A stretch of 64,000 nt of DNA from Apoda limacodes (taxonomy: Eukaryota; Arthropoda; Insecta; Lepidoptera; Limacodidae): the NCBI GenBank assembly GCA_946406115.1, contig OX291551.1, positions 12,896,001-12,960,000 of the forward strand, in the 5' to 3' direction. Numbering within the stretch: position 1 is the stretch's first letter; each line of letters opens with the position of its first letter. The position numbers were made by a program, and so were the translations under genes. Under the pieces are notes generated by a model that saw nothing but the letters and a program-made list of their open reading frames with translations, was not told the origin of the DNA and did not search any database. Below, one piece after another: positions 36,724 to 49,795 of the stretch.

Positions 36724-37131
36724 TCATAGCGGACTGTTAGTAATATCGATGTGATGTTCGTTTAGTTGGCTAGGCAGTGACTTGGCTGGAGGTTTTCCTA
36801 CTGGGTTGCAGTAGTTTGACAGATGTTCATTTAGGGGATGGGACGGGTATGAGAGCATACTTAGTTTGTCTGCAGTCCCTTTGTTCTGTCCACTGTTTTT
36901 TATGTTATTGTGAAGGTCTGTCGCGTAACTTCTTTGACTTTTGACTCGAAATCGTAGAACTGAATGCATCATACTTCCAAAATTTTCATGTAAGAAAAAT
37001 ATACTTATATCATTATGAAGATTAATCTGACGACAGTAAAAAAATATATGCTTGACCCTCCCATAATCTTCCGCAATGATGTCATAGACCATGGTGAGCT
37101 GACAAACGGTATTGGAGTTTATTGATCTCAT
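36724..37131 (-). CDS. Hypothetical ORF of 135 codons, copy B
   Basis: Protein identical to that of 17792-18199; same reservations. Confidence 0.2.
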   Translation of the reverse strand: MRSINSNTVCQLTMVYDIIAEDYGRVKHIFFYCRQINLHNDISIFFLHENFGSMMHSVLRFRVKSQRSYATDLHNNIKNSGQNKGTADKLSMLSYPSHPLNEHLSNYCNPVGKPPAKSLPSQLNEHHIDITNSPL

Positions 37132-37152
37132 TAATACTTATATTATTTTTTG

Positions 37153-37368
37153 TTTGAAAGCGCTAATCTTTAAAACTACCAGTTGGATTTGAAAAAAAAT
37201 TGCCATTGATAGCCCGATTCTCTATAGCCTATTTAACATCACGTAACTACCCGAGGCCGAGCAAAATAAAAAAACTCTAAGCGAAAACGAAGTAATAACG
37301 CGAACGAGCGATGCGACGAGGGTTAACAACGACGGCAAGGGCAGAACAACGTCTGCCAGCTCAGCTAG
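37153..37368 (+). mobile_element. Helitron-like fragment with CTAG end, copy B
   Basis: Counterpart of 18221-18436, essentially identical. Confidence 0.5.
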
Positions 37369-37971
37369 TATATGCATATTATATTTTTATAAATTTTAAG
37401 GAATAGATTGTTTATATATAAATATATATCAGAAGTTAAATCGGTTTTCGAAGTCATGTGCTGGAACCAGGTTTACTGTGGTAACCCGGTTCTGTTCCTG
37501 GATGGAACAGGGTATTAGAAATCAAGCAATCGATACCTGTTCTGTATGCCCTAGCAGAGACAGTTTAATTCATATAATATTACCTAGCAAATGCTCGAAT
37601 CTAAGGTATATGTTAGTTAACCTTGATTTATTCATGCTTAGGTACAAACGAGTGAAATACATGAATCTGAAACATACAGTATTCGACAACTAATTAGAGA
37701 CACTTAGTACTTTTTGCGTAAGTATTTTCTTTTAATCTGTATAAGTAGCATATTCGTGGACTTTTGATGCTCAGTTGGTACTTATTAAACGATAGTACAC
37801 TTAATAACTCTTAAATAACTTGCAAAAATAATTATAGTTAATTAGTGTAAACTTTTCTTGTATAATAATGCTATTAACTTATTTTCTTTTTTGTGTTTTT
37901 GCATGTTTTGTATTTTTTGCGTTTTGTGTTTTTCTTTGCGTTTTTTGGATTTTTTTAAGTCTTCGTTTTGC

Positions 37972-38082
37972 ATTTTTTACTATGAATGTCGTGGCAGCCT
38001 GTAATTAAAGTAGCATTAAGTAATTTAGTCCTGAACCAATGTAATTGCTATGTAATTTATGTATACTTTGTTGGTTGTCCTG
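37972..38082 (+). repeat. LINE 3' UTR fragment upstream of the microsatellite, copy B
   Basis: Counterpart of 19040-19150. Confidence 0.6.
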
Positions 38083-38581
<499 letters not shown>

Positions 38582-38877
38582 CTTAAATTTATTTATTTCT
38601 ACATTTTGTTATAATGATTTTGGCAGATTGACTGTTAATGTGGACAACTAATTAGACACATATAAAATAAAGCAGAGGATCATATTAAAATTCTATAAAA
38701 CAGTTATAATTTGTCATTGCAATTTGGTCAGTTATTATTAAAAAGTAAATTTAAATTGTTTTGATTGTCAGTAGCCTGATTGCCATTATTAGTTACAAGA
38801 CTTTACCAGCGGCTCGGCGTGGTACTCCTTAATTATCTCCAATTAATTAATTATAGCATGCTACAGGTGCAGCAATA

Positions 38878-39070
38878 GTTCGTTATAGTTATTCCCGTAG
38901 AATCTTTTGAGTTTTTAAGGAAAAAAAGTAGCTTTTATACTATTCCAGGACCTAACCTATATGTATGCCAAGTTTTGTACCGATCTGTCCAGTGGTTAAA
39001 GGGTGATTGAGTAACAAACATCCATCCAGACATACAAACTTTCACATTTTTAATATTAGTAGGATTTGGC
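38878..39070 (-). mobile_element. Helitron-like fragment, minus strand, copy B
   Basis: Counterpart of 20030-20222 with one substitution (ttaaggaaa for ttaaagaaa). Confidence 0.45.
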
Positions 39071-39092
39071 ATCGACTAGGCATAGGTGCTAT

Positions 39093-39793
39093 CAAATTCC
39101 GGCATGTCTTTACTGAAATACTGTTCCTGCCTTTCTAAATCTTGTCGTACAGCTTTCAATTATTCAGGAACGTTCAGTAGCAACTTTCTTCTCCACTTTG
39201 CACCACATGTGCTCTATCAAGTTGAGGTCAGGGGGTCAGGTTACCAGGCCAGTTAAGTACTGATAACGACTTCTTTGTAAGAAATGTTTTGACGGACTCT
39301 GCTGTATGCTTGGGATCGTTATCATGTAGGAACATCCAAACAACAGGTAGATTCTCTTCAGCGTAAGGCAACATGGTTTCGTTTAGGATTTGTTCGTATT
39401 GATGTTGATCTAGAGTACCTACAATTTTTCTAACAGGTCCAACGCCAAGACCCGAAAAACAGCCCCATATTTTAATATTTCAACCTCCATGTTTCAGTGC
39501 TTTTTAGTGTACTTTGGGTTCATTGCTGCAGTGGGAAACAAGATATACTTTTGTCCTGTCAGGAAATAATACAAATCTCCATTGAGCGTATGTCCAGTTT
39601 ACTTTATAGCAAACGCTAATCGCGCCGCTCTATGTTCATTCTTCAACAAAGAAACTCTTTGACCAACTCTTCCAAGCAGCTGTGCTTTAACTAAACAACA
39701 ACGAACTGTTCTTACTGAAATGCCGTTACCAGGATCTGTGCCAAACGCTTCACTTTTTATAAGTACGAAACCGTATTGCTGTCCATCCCACAA
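39093..39793 (-). pseudogene. Broken Tc1-type transposase, copy B
   Basis: Same sequence and same disabling lesions as 20245-20945, so the element was dead before the duplication. Confidence 0.8.
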
Positions 39794-40580
39794 TAGTAAG
39801 ACTTAGGGTATAGTCATTTTAATCAATTTTAATGCAAATATAGTTTTAGCTTAGTTCGATCGTTTTATTCGATCTTTAATGGTACTCCAAAACCAAATTT
39901 TAACAGAATAGAAATTAGGATAATGGTAATAGTTTTCCCGTGCGTAAAACTGCGGAGCAATACTCCTACACGTAGCAAAATGGAGCAACAATATAACTAG
40001 ATCTTGACCTGGAAAAGGGCATAGGTATGTAATGGGCCCGAAATATAAATCGACTAACAATATAATAATACTTTTGTTGAGCTCATCCTTCATTTGATTT
40101 CCAAATATTCAATCGCTTTAAGGCAGTGAATAAAAAAAAAATGAACATTTAAAATGGCACATTTTGCTATAATTTTTTTTCATATTTTATTATAATTTAA
40201 ACTTCCAAGCTAAACTGATCATCACACATCCAAAAAAATACTTACTTATATGAGTAAAAATAACAGGGAATTAGATGTTACAAAAGAAACCAGATTTTAT
40301 CCGACCGACCGATTATGATTGAACACTATGACGTGTTTTACTGACTTAAGTTTGTTTAAACCGAAGCTTATTTGGATTTAAGAACAATTAAGCCATCTGG
40401 ACACGAGACCGGACAAATCGGCTTAATGTCCTTTCGTGGCGGGATCATCTGTGGTAAGAATATACCGAACTCGTTTTAAAATATGTTGGCTTTAGCATTA
40501 CTGTATTGATCGACCTGTTTCGTATTCCATATAAATATAATTTGATGTAAATGGAATGGAAACATTCATTTATATTATTT
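39794..40580. other. Copy B counterpart of 20946-21732
   Basis: No gene or repeat recognised. Confidence 0.35.
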
Positions 40581-40868
40581 AAACTAGCTTTTGCCAACGG
40601 CTTCACTCGCCCTAAGTTTCGTTATTGTCGTCAAATTTTTAAAGCGAGTTTCTTAAAGCAAGCTTTACCAGCAGATATGATTCGTTCGTGTATTTTGGTT
40701 ATAGTTACTCCCGTGGAAATTTTGGATTTTCAAGGATAAGAAGTAGCCTACGTGTAATCCAGGGTGTCAGCTACCTCCATACCAATTTTCATTAAAATTT
40801 GTCTAGTCGTTTGAGCATGAAGAATTAAAAAACATACACTCACAAACTTTCTCCTTTACAATATCGGT
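40581..40868 (-). mobile_element. Helitron-like fragment, minus strand, copy B
   Basis: Counterpart of 21733-22020. Confidence 0.5.
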
Positions 40869-41027
40869 GTTGAGTTCGATAATGAGCTAGTGTGGTTAAC
40901 AAGGCATAATTAGTTTCCACCTAAAACGATCAATATTGAAAAAAAACTTTTTCATGCGTCTCAGGAGGGAGCTTTCAGGAGGTAATAAATACTAGGGGCA
41001 TTAGTTGTCTTCTAATCTTTAAAAATC

Positions 41028-41468
41028 TTATACTGTAGTCCCTAAAGAAGATCTTATTAAAAAACTTACGAGTAATCAACAAAATAAGCGATCGCGGGAG
41101 GAAGTTCTTCTGAATCCGTACCAACTATGCGTGACCTTCTAGATCCTAAGGTGTAATTATTTAAAATCCATCTGCAAAAGCGCTGTGCAATTATTTAAAG
41201 TAGCCATGGGCATTAATATCAAACAACTCTTCAGAATATCATCCTTAAGCACATACTCTGCTGCTTAGAATATACAGAAAGGCAAAGTCTCTCTTTGAAC
41301 TTAAAATTTCAATACCACTTGTCGTGAAGTATCACTACGGCTAATCTTTGAGCTGAGGCAAAATTATCAAGTATCTACGTATCCAGGTGCCCAGAGATAG
41401 TAGCACTGATCTGTATGGGGCAGAACTGGCGATTTATAAATTGCATAAAAACCTTTGTACGTGCTTAT
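41028..41468 (-). pseudogene. Old diverged LINE copy, copy B
   Basis: Counterpart of 22180-22620, nearly identical. Confidence 0.65.
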
Positions 41469-41772
41469 AACTGGCTATAATTCCCCGAAGAGGGTCGCCA
41501 GGGGCTGAACACACACCCACGTCATAATGTCTGGTGACATCTTCTTTTCACCAACCACTTTAGTCCTGTGTGATAGATGGTGAGCCCATCGCCGAAATAC
41601 TGCTTCTGACACAACCGTGTATCTGGACTAAGGTGGCTCTATATATGTCCCTTGTTGTAGACCATTTTTAAAAAGAGTAGAAAGTGCAAAATTTTAAGAC
41701 CATGGACAGATTATTATACCTCCTTCACCAGTTCTTGACGAACTTACTGTTTAGTCAGAAGTGGATATGTTT

Positions 41773-42137
41773 AACACTAGGGATGTGTTCTGAGGAATTG
41801 TTCGAAATGATGCCCATGACTACTTTCTACTGTCGCACCGCTCGCCATCGGCAGGGAATTTATTCTCACACCTTAGAACCGAAATGGTCGCGTACAGTGC
41901 GGTTTCAGAGAAACTTCCTCCCGCGAACGCTTGGGTTGTAGAATGAGCTCCCTGCCAAGGTTTTCTCTGAGGTCTACAGTATGGGGTTCTTCAAGAAAGA
42001 AGTTATTGGATTTCTGAAGGGTCGGCAACGCGCGAGTGTTGCCCCTGGTGTTACAAGCGTCCAAAGGCTACGGTGACCGCTTACCATCAGGCGGACAGTA
42101 TGCTTGTTTGCCACCTTAGTGGTTAAAAAAAAAAAAA
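41773..42137 (+). pseudogene. 5'-truncated LINE copy, copy B
   Basis: Counterpart of 22925-23290 with the same in-frame stop. Two substitutions near 41985-42000 (tatggggttc, caagaaagaag) match the intact LINE better than copy A does, so copy A acquired those changes after the duplication. Confidence 0.85.
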
Positions 42138-42456
42138 GATAACGTAGGCACCTACGCTTTGGTCTGTTAAGCACGCCAAATTTCTTAGGCCAACTTCTAA
42201 TGATTTTGGAACTGAAAGTCAGTATAGATGTCAACATCAAAGATTACCATTCTCATAGAGATAAGTGGCGTGTTCTTAAATTGTAACGAAATTGTACCTA
42301 GATTGTTTTAGCGGTCAAGCGCCCACATATATTGACGTTAACAATTTTGTTTGTATAAAAATAATTAATAGCGCCATCTGTAGGAGTAAGTAGAGCACGA
42401 TTACAATAAAATGTGTCTTGAGACGTATGCAGTGATGGTAAGGGGTTCTATGTGCG

Positions 42457-43810
42457 CTAGGCTTTTTATTTATTTTTTTATTTCATTTTTGTTACTTTAC
42501 TTTACAGAGTTTGTAGTTTCTTTTGTGTAGAAAATTGTTGCAAATATCAAGCATGTATAATATATCTATACGTTATTTACAAAACTATTGGTATTTTTCA
42601 AGTTTTAATTTCATTCTATTGCAGATCCTAATTGTTTTAAGAACATTTCTACTTTTTCATCAAAAAAGAAACTTTCGAAAAAGCACAATGTTTATTATTT
42701 GTTGTAGGTTAAACTTAAACTGTGTGTTAAAAGTAAATTTAAGCTATGAACTCAAGGAATTGATAAGTGTGTATATACAAAAAAGGGGAATTAGAGAGCG
42801 CACGATTTAAGGCAAATATTTCATCTGTGACAATACTAACCGGTTAAAAAAACGCCAAGGCAAACAATAGCGCGCATAGGTAACGCACGCTTTGTCCGCG
42901 AACAGGGCTGGGCGAACAAGGCCACGCCTTGTGGAAACTCCGCCCCTGAAATCTCGCACTTGAAATTGTACGCAGTAAGTAAGCGATTTACGTAGTACGT
43001 CTCTTTGATTTAACATAATTAAGTAATTTTGTAAATGGCATAATAAAATTTAAATTCGCCAATTTTCGTCTATTCTGATCTCTATATGGCTTAGTTGAAG
43101 AATCATTTATATTTATAGTAAGGTAATAAAAGTAATTTTATTTCTAATTTATTTGAAACTTTTTCCTTATTAAGAATCCTATTCGTAATAGGATTACTAC
43201 CGGTACTTATTTCTGAGGGTTCATTATTGTATAAAAGGATGTCGCATGATCAGAATTTTTAACAGACATGCTCAAAGTCCAATCAATATCAATTTACCAT
43301 TAAAATGTTTCATGACTTACTTCATTTCTATTAAGTATTTAAGAATAAGACAGGCTAAGTTACGTAGTAGATTAAGCAACAAAAATTTGGTAAAATAATT
43401 GCAAATTTTATCCACATATTATGGTTTTATTCGTTTATAAATTGAGCTATAAATATTTAAGATAATTTATTATTAAGCATCTCGCCACGCCGTAGAATAT
43501 TTGCGGAAATGTTTTATTTCTCAGGACTAGAAAGGTAAGTACCTACCTACCTACGCTATTTTAATCTTCGACCTTTTATCTTTCTATGCTAGATTATTTT
43601 AACAGAATAAACCCTGTTGACACGTTGTGATGTGAGCAATCAGTGCCACCAATGAAAGTATCTATTCCCGAGGAAACTTTTGATCGTAACAAAAAATATT
43701 AAGTAGGTTATGTATCCTTTTTTACCTGTGCCAGAAATCGGGTTTCCCCCGTTGCTCCGTTGCAACTTGCGGGAATAGCGCCCTGCGGTATCTATCACTC
43801 GTGGAAAAAT
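42457..43810. other. Single-copy intergenic DNA right of the duplication
   Basis: Mostly AT-rich. A GC-richer patch at 42850-42975 holds a 7-bp-arm hairpin (acaaggc / gccttgt) and was not recognised. A CTAC microsatellite of a few units lies near 43540. Frames at 42523-42810 and 42807-43016 show no domain. Confidence 0.45.
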
Positions 43811-43899
43811 CTTTTTTTTTTTTTTATACCACTAAGGTGGCAAGCAAGTTCACACTGTTCGCAACCATATCGGTTCTAAAGTGTGAGAATGAATTCCCT
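43811..43899 (-). pseudogene. Internally deleted LINE 3' end (same family as 24392-28080)
   Basis: A T run (43812-43825) and ataccactaaggtggcaagc match the intact LINE's 3' end, then the sequence jumps to cggttctaaagtgtgagaat, which lies about 200 bp further inside the intact element (24660-24690). A deletion or template jump has joined the tail to the coding end. Confidence 0.75.
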
Positions 43900-44099
43900 T
43901 CCAAACTTTTTCCCATGGGAACTATTGATCGAAATATAAGTCATTATCCGCTACACACAACTGTGTGCGCCCTGTGCCATAATTCAAGTCAGTTGGATAT
44001 TCTGATGGACCAAAAAGGAGTATGCCCTTCTTTTCAACTCAACTTACAAATATTGTCAATTCAATGTAAAAACTTAAAATTTCTGTAGGTATGTTCAAG

Positions 44100-45462
44100 C
44101 ACCACAGACTCTTCCCGCGTGTCTGTCACTTCGATTCCCACTAGTAATATTGGACGTGCAGCAAAACGGCTGAAGGGATTTTCATCTCCGGGACCTGATT
44201 CTTCCTTATATAGTTAGGAACTGCTCTAATGTTTTCGAGAAGCCACTTTTATATATATTTTACCTGTCACTGAGTAATTCAGTGTACCCAAAAATTTGGA
44301 AAATATCTAGAGTGATACCAGTGTTAAAGAATGGACTGAGCTCGGTTTTTGGCAACTATAGGTCTATAGCTGTGATGTGTGCCTTCGGTAAAGTTTTTAA
44401 GGTTATTTTGAACGAACCTATTGCAATCAAATCGGTCCATATCTGAGAATTAGTCAACATGGCTTCCACGCTGGTCGTTCAACGGTAACTAGTCATATGG
44501 AGTTTGTGAATTAGGTGTCTAGGGAGCTAGACCTAGGGTATCAAGTCGATGTAGCATATTTTGACTATCGAAAAGTATTTGACCGAGTTCATAATTATGT
44601 CCTATTAGAAAAAAAAAATCGAATTAGGATTCACTCCTGACCTTGTAAAATTATTTGTCAGCTATTGTTCTGGCCGTAACCAGTACGTCAAACTCAAAGG
44701 CTACTGTTCCAATTTTTAATGAGACTACATCAGGAATAAGTCAGGAAAGTACACTTGGCCGTACGGAATTTCTTATTTTTATAGAGACGTGCCTAAGGTT
44801 GTCACTACGGCTAAATACTCTATGTTTGCCGTCGATCTGAAGCTCTTTCTTAACATCAATTTCAGCGACTAATCACTTTTACATGGCGATGTCGACAGGG
44901 TAGTTGACTGGAGCCATCGGAATCACTTACAGTTAAATACCTCTAGTGGCACTTTACAATGCAAATGTCCGCTGTACATAAGCATACAAAGTTTAATTTT
45001 TTGAGTGTCAAATAAATGTTTTTCTTCTTCTTCTTCTTTAAATCAATCATCTGGGATCACACATCACATGAGGCTAAGTATAACCTTATGGTTGAAAGAG
45101 TCCAGAAAAAAATTGCTAGACTTTTACATCAAAAAATGTATGGGTATTATCCTTATTTATTTCCTTCGTTGTTCGTGGGAGGAATGATAGGAATATACAC
45201 CTTAGAGCTGAAGCGTAAAATGGCACTCCTAAAGCTTACGACCTTGTTTTCTATAGTAAGGTGGACAGCCCCAGGGTGCTAGAGCATTGTGGCGTGGTGG
45301 TGCCTAGGGTTGCCCATCTGGACCCTATGCGTCGCGCGCAGGCCCTGTTTTTGGTGCCCCCGACCCGCATCGAACAAGCCCGACACGCACCCGTCCACGA
45401 GGCCTGCCACTTGATCAACGCCTTGATCGCACAGCACCCAGATACTGATACTTTTTTATGAA
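44100..45462 (+). pseudogene. Decayed LINE reverse transcriptase with C-terminal region
   Basis: Translated pieces in order: KGFSSPGPDS (family: KS.GPD), a W..SRVIPV.K.G...GNYRSIAV-like stretch near 44300-44370, GFHAGRSTVTSH (family: GFR.GRST), VDVAYFDYRKVFDRVH (motif A, Asp present), then in another frame 45016-45282 IIWDHTSHEAKYNLMVERVQ and KMYGYYPYLFPSLFVGG, and 45261-45461 RRAQALFLVPPTRIEQARHA and INALIAQHPDTDTF, ending with a stop. That is reverse transcriptase followed by the usual C-terminal domain of a CR1/Jockey-like element. Many stops and frameshifts; the endonuclease part is absent. A TTC run at 45018-45038 interrupts the middle. Confidence 0.75.
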
Positions 45463-47126
45463 ATATGCTTCATTTATTGCATTACATCATTAGAATTAGA
45501 TAATTAGGATATACAATGTACACTATCCCTGTCTCACGTGTTGGGAAACTATAAGTGATGCAGGTGTCTGCCAAATAAATTAATAAACATATATATATAT
45601 ATACAGCTAATAAGATTAAAATGTAAATAGCAGAACATCCATACTAATATAATAAAACTACGAAGCCTCATAATATTTCACGGTGTTATTGTGATTTCTA
45701 AGATTGCACACCCCTAATAATTTCATAAAGTCGGTGCCTATAGCCTCGTCCATAGATCTCCAAAATAATCAGGTCTCAGAGTTACGTCTGTTGTCTTACC
45801 TGGCCCTAACTAGGTCGTTAGTTCACCTACTGAGTATATGTTCCACTCTGGGGCTACCAGATTATTTTTGGATGATAACTTTATAAAATTACCAATAACC
45901 TTTTACATATGAAAAGATCATCAATAAATAGATTGTGGCCAAAATATTATTAAATTTAGAACAGAATATTCTAGTTTAAGCATTTGCAACTTTAAAAAAA
46001 AAACTAAACAAATTTCGTTATTTAAAATAAAACTTAATTAACAGAAAATTTAAATAAGGAGTGACTTAATCGTCGGAAATGTGCAGGTTGTAAAACATTA
46101 GAATATATTTAAGCTAGAATAATGAATAACTTAGTGAATTAATAAATACCAGGATATGTTACAACGTTAATTATGGGAATGTCAAGAAACATGACTCGAA
46201 CTTTAACTTATTAACTTACGTCGTACTTATCAAATCTTAGTTTTTGTTTCCTTCTAAATACTATATTAAAAAAGTATTTTAAGTAAGAATTGTGTAAAGA
46301 ACTATTATGTTTTTCTGTCAGTGGATGTAAGAAACCTAGTTTCAAAGCAAATTTTACTACTGACTCATAACATAACTTAAACCTTAAAAACCATAAACAT
46401 TTATAGATCGAGATACATTTACCAACCACAGGCATAAATATAACGGAATAGAAGTGACACTGAGATATTTTTTCAAGCTAGTGGCAGAAAGTGGAATTAA
46501 CACTATTCATATACTGAGTTAGCTAACTGCATGTAAAACTAGCACCACTAATAACAGAATCTCACTGATAGCATGCCCAGACTATAACTTAGTGTTACCC
46601 ATTAGGAACCGTCCGAGAAGTCCGCAGATTTGCGAGGTTGTGCATAGGTACCTACTATGACCTTGCAATTAAAGTACGTAATATCGAACAGAATTCAGGG
46701 TCCTGGAGGTAAACTATTATAACGAAGCAAGAAAAGAAAGCTCAAAATATCACGATCTGACTCAGCCAGGAATGAAGTATGAACGACATGAACGAAGTTC
46801 TGGGGCTTACACTTGACAACAATTTTAGTGTCAATTGTATGTTAATCTTAATTTACCTCGTTTACCTAAAAGCTACCACTTTTAATACTTTGGGTAGGTC
46901 AAGTGAATTAAAAATAGGCATTTGGTGATAAGTAATGTTAATCATGCTTTTTGCTTTTGTGGCACAAAAAGATAAGATACCGAAGTAAATCAAGCTTTAA
47001 GAGTTAGCCTACTGTTCTTATATATAAATAAATAGGTATCTTGAGATATTATAAACAATATACTTCTAGTAGAAGATTTGAAGACAGATGATCGATATTC
47101 TAAGCAGTTTCTTAAGGTTCTTAAGG
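45463..47126. other. AT-rich intergenic DNA
   Basis: Contains a short AT microsatellite (45589-45603) and, at 45637-45655, catccatactaatataa, which resembles the start of Helitron-like repeats without the rest. Frame 46211-46435 (minus) shows no domain. Nothing else identified. Confidence 0.45.
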
Positions 47127-47270
47127 CTCCCTCGCAGCCCAGTTGGTAGTGTGGCCAACTTATGTATGATATGTATGTTTTTAAAAAAAAAAAATGTAAT
47201 ATATCCGTAACTCAAGCTTTGCTCACTTTGGGGCCAGACGGCTTTGTGTGTAATGTCGAAATATATTTAT
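47127..47270 (+). repeat. tRNA-derived SINE with internal deletion
   Basis: Starts ctccctcgcagcccagttgg with the A-box-like cagttggtagtgtgg, then jumps directly to tatgtatgatatgtatgt, so the B box present in the fuller copy at 51476 is deleted. The 3' part tttggggccagacggc ... gtgtgtaatgtcgaaatat is shared with that copy. Loss of the B box would make it transcriptionally dead. Confidence 0.75.
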
Positions 47271-47907
47271 TAATATTATTATATTACCTATTACTTACGC
47301 CCGAATAGAAAAATAGAATTTAAAATTTTCATACCTACCTTACCTAGACTGTGAAAAGTTAATTAAAACACACCGTTTTCAATTCCCTACCATCATATAA
47401 TTTAGAAGCACAAACTATAACAAAACCTTACCTCTAGGCAGTGACCCTTCCAATGAGTGACCAAGCCCGATGTTGCCTAACTTCGCATGTCGTTTCCAAT
47501 GTTTCTGGGCCACGAGTTACTTGAATACTGTACCTGCGATTATTTAGTTGGGCCATCTAGTTAGCTTTTAAACCTAAATCTCAAATATACTTTAGGTTCT
47601 TTACACAATTATTCAGCTTTAATTACCTTACCACATTAGCAATATGGTGTATGCGCACGTGCAAACGTGTGTATAAAATTATTGGGCTATCTTGGTATCA
47701 CGTCATGATGCTGCAGCGCTAGCGCCTGGTCTGGTCTGCGGAAAACTGTGCCTTACACATTTTACAAAACATCATTTAACGAAAATCTTAACCGAAGATT
47801 AGTACCTACATTATATCTACAGCTAAATAATACAATAATAATAAATTTTAGTAAAATACTTTAGAATTAAGATTTAAAATAAATATTTGTTATAATAAAA
47901 TAAGTAA
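47271..47907. other. Unrecognised intergenic DNA
   Basis: No frame or repeat recognised; a GC-richer patch near 47700-47750 is unexplained. Confidence 0.4.
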
Positions 47908-48105
47908 AAGTTAGCGATAGGGCCGCCCAAGGCTACGAGGGGCAGCATTAAGGCGCGCCAAGTGCCCCAGCAGTGGAGAATCCCACCTGTCGACCCAAAC
48001 CCCCAGAATGCTGTTGGAGGTGCCACGCATGCGAGCCATCATCGAGGCGCAGAGCTTCCGTATGATCGCATGGAACCCATCCACCCGCATCTCAGCCAAT
48101 GTCAA
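47908..48105 (-). pseudogene. C-terminal fragment of a non-LTR retrotransposon protein
   Basis: Minus-strand translation contains MRVDGFHAIIRKLCASMMAR, then SNSILGVWVDRWDSP and a short tail to a stop. This form (…GFH..IRK…SM..RMR…SNSIL…DSP) is one I know from the extreme C-terminus of insect non-LTR retrotransposon polyproteins. The segment is sharply GC-richer than its flanks, supporting recent arrival. Nothing of the polymerase remains. Confidence 0.5.
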
Positions 48106-49011
48106 AGCCTATAATGACAAGTAACTCTTTATCTTTAAAGTCTCACCTCATTTCGCTAGATGGCGCTTTTAGGGTAATTTAAAATGTTAATGGAAAAAGT
48201 CCGCGTCACACACTCAAACGTCCAGCATAAGCTGAACTATTGTTACAGACGTATGTGTAGTGTGACTAGCTTAACACGTTGGCAACCGAAGTCGACAAGC
48301 AGTGTGATAGCGCGCTGCGCACTGAAGTTGCTATTGCTATGACACAATTTGTACAAAAAAAATCAATTATAAGTCATTTATTTAATTTTAGTTATAAATA
48401 TGAAAATCTATTCTGCTTACCGTCTTCAGTTATTCATGTAGGTTTGTACATGTGGTCTTTATTGATTTTTGTTTAAGCTTCTTATTAATTAGAAATATTT
48501 TTGGTAAATAATTCATTTTATGTTTTTTTTGCCTATTTTGTTTGTGTATACCACCGTCTAGAATAAATGTATTTATTGAAATGTATTTAAAATTTATTTT
48601 AAGTATTACAATATTAAAATAGTAATCATCGATGAAAAACCAACCAAAAGCCAAAAAATATCGTTTTTGTCTAAATTTGAGGTCATTGACTCTAAAAAGC
48701 TTATGGCTGATTTTCTGATATAACTTTTTATTGTTTTTATTATTTGACAGAAAATCCAAAAAAAGGCTTTCATGCCACACAAAAACACATTTAATGTGTT
48801 TGAACTGCATATTGAAACAATAGCACCGGAAAAATAATAATGAAGTGACGAATATGTTTAATAAATAAGCAATCAATTATTTAACATATGTAAACTCAAC
48901 TATCTTTTTTTTCAATCTTGACCTTGTGAGAGCGGAAAGTTTATCAAAGTCAGCAGGTCTGTTTGATTTTAAGTTCTGCCTCACTGTCGGTTCTTCGATT
49001 GGCTTTCTTTA
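48106..49011. other. AT-rich DNA with one long low-complexity ORF
   Basis: A 148-codon minus-strand frame (48430-48876) is dominated by K, N, I, F and L as expected from AT-rich random sequence and shows no domain; not called as a gene. Confidence 0.45.
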
Positions 49012-49795
49012 CACTGGGCGATACCGACACTAACCCGATACCGATAAAATCGGCTACTGCCCCGACACCGATCGTTAGCCGACCGACACACTAAAGGGCG
49101 ATTCTTCATCAGCCGACACGACACGACTCCTGCACCGACACCGATATCAATGGACGTATAATTCTATAACATTATACTGTACGCTGTCCCACCGACATGT
49201 CGGTGTCGGCGCCGGCATGTCGTCAGCAGCAAGTCTCCCACACTTTTATGAATAAGTTGTGTACACACAGAAGCACAGAAGAAGGCGTGCGAGTGGCGTG
49301 ATCAGTGACTCCACCCGATCATTAGTAAATAATCAAAAGTGTCTTAAATCATACGGAAATAATTTTAAGTCCTGCCCTGGTCATCAGTAAGTTTAAGTAA
49401 TAAAAATTGTAGTGCTTACCATCTAAGTATCTTATTTTATAATCGAAAGTACTCAAAACCGTTTCATAACACTCCTTTTTTCGAATTAAAGTCAGTTTTG
49501 TCCCACAAACAGTGCTTGGATTCAACAAGTTCTATTAAAATAACGATTCCATGTATAAATTTTGAGATTTTATTTATAAACATTCCACCTCTAGTTATAA
49601 AAATGCAAGTAAACAAAGTGCATTGACTGCGTCATTGCTAGTTTCCTGCACCCGAACTGCGTCGTCACCGGTATCGGTGACGATATCAAAATAATTTGAA
49701 AGCATTGAGTTCTAAATGTAAAAGATTATCTCTCCGCCAATATCGTGTCGGTATCGCATCAGTGTCGTTATCAATTAGTTTGAAAGCGCCCAATG
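49012..49795. mobile_element. Putative foldback/hAT-like element with CCGACACC-rich ends
   Basis: The left end cactgggcgataccgacac is mirrored on the right, where cgcccaatg closes the element and gtgtcggtatcgcatc lies a little inside it. Both end regions are filled with variants of ccgacacc / cggtgtcgg, including the palindromic ccgacatgtcgg (49192-49203). No transposase frame. No clean target duplication was found, so the boundaries are approximate. The CACTGGGCG-type start would fit hAT, but this is not secure. Confidence 0.5.

Noticed and set aside
42850..42975. GC-rich patch as a CpG island or promoter
   Set aside because: Only about 125 bp, with no adjacent gene; more like a transposon remnant, but no family recognised.
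48430..48876. 148-codon minus-strand ORF
   Set aside because: Composition (K, N, I, F, L) is what AT-rich random DNA gives; no domain, no splice or promoter evidence, and a shorter frame overlaps it.
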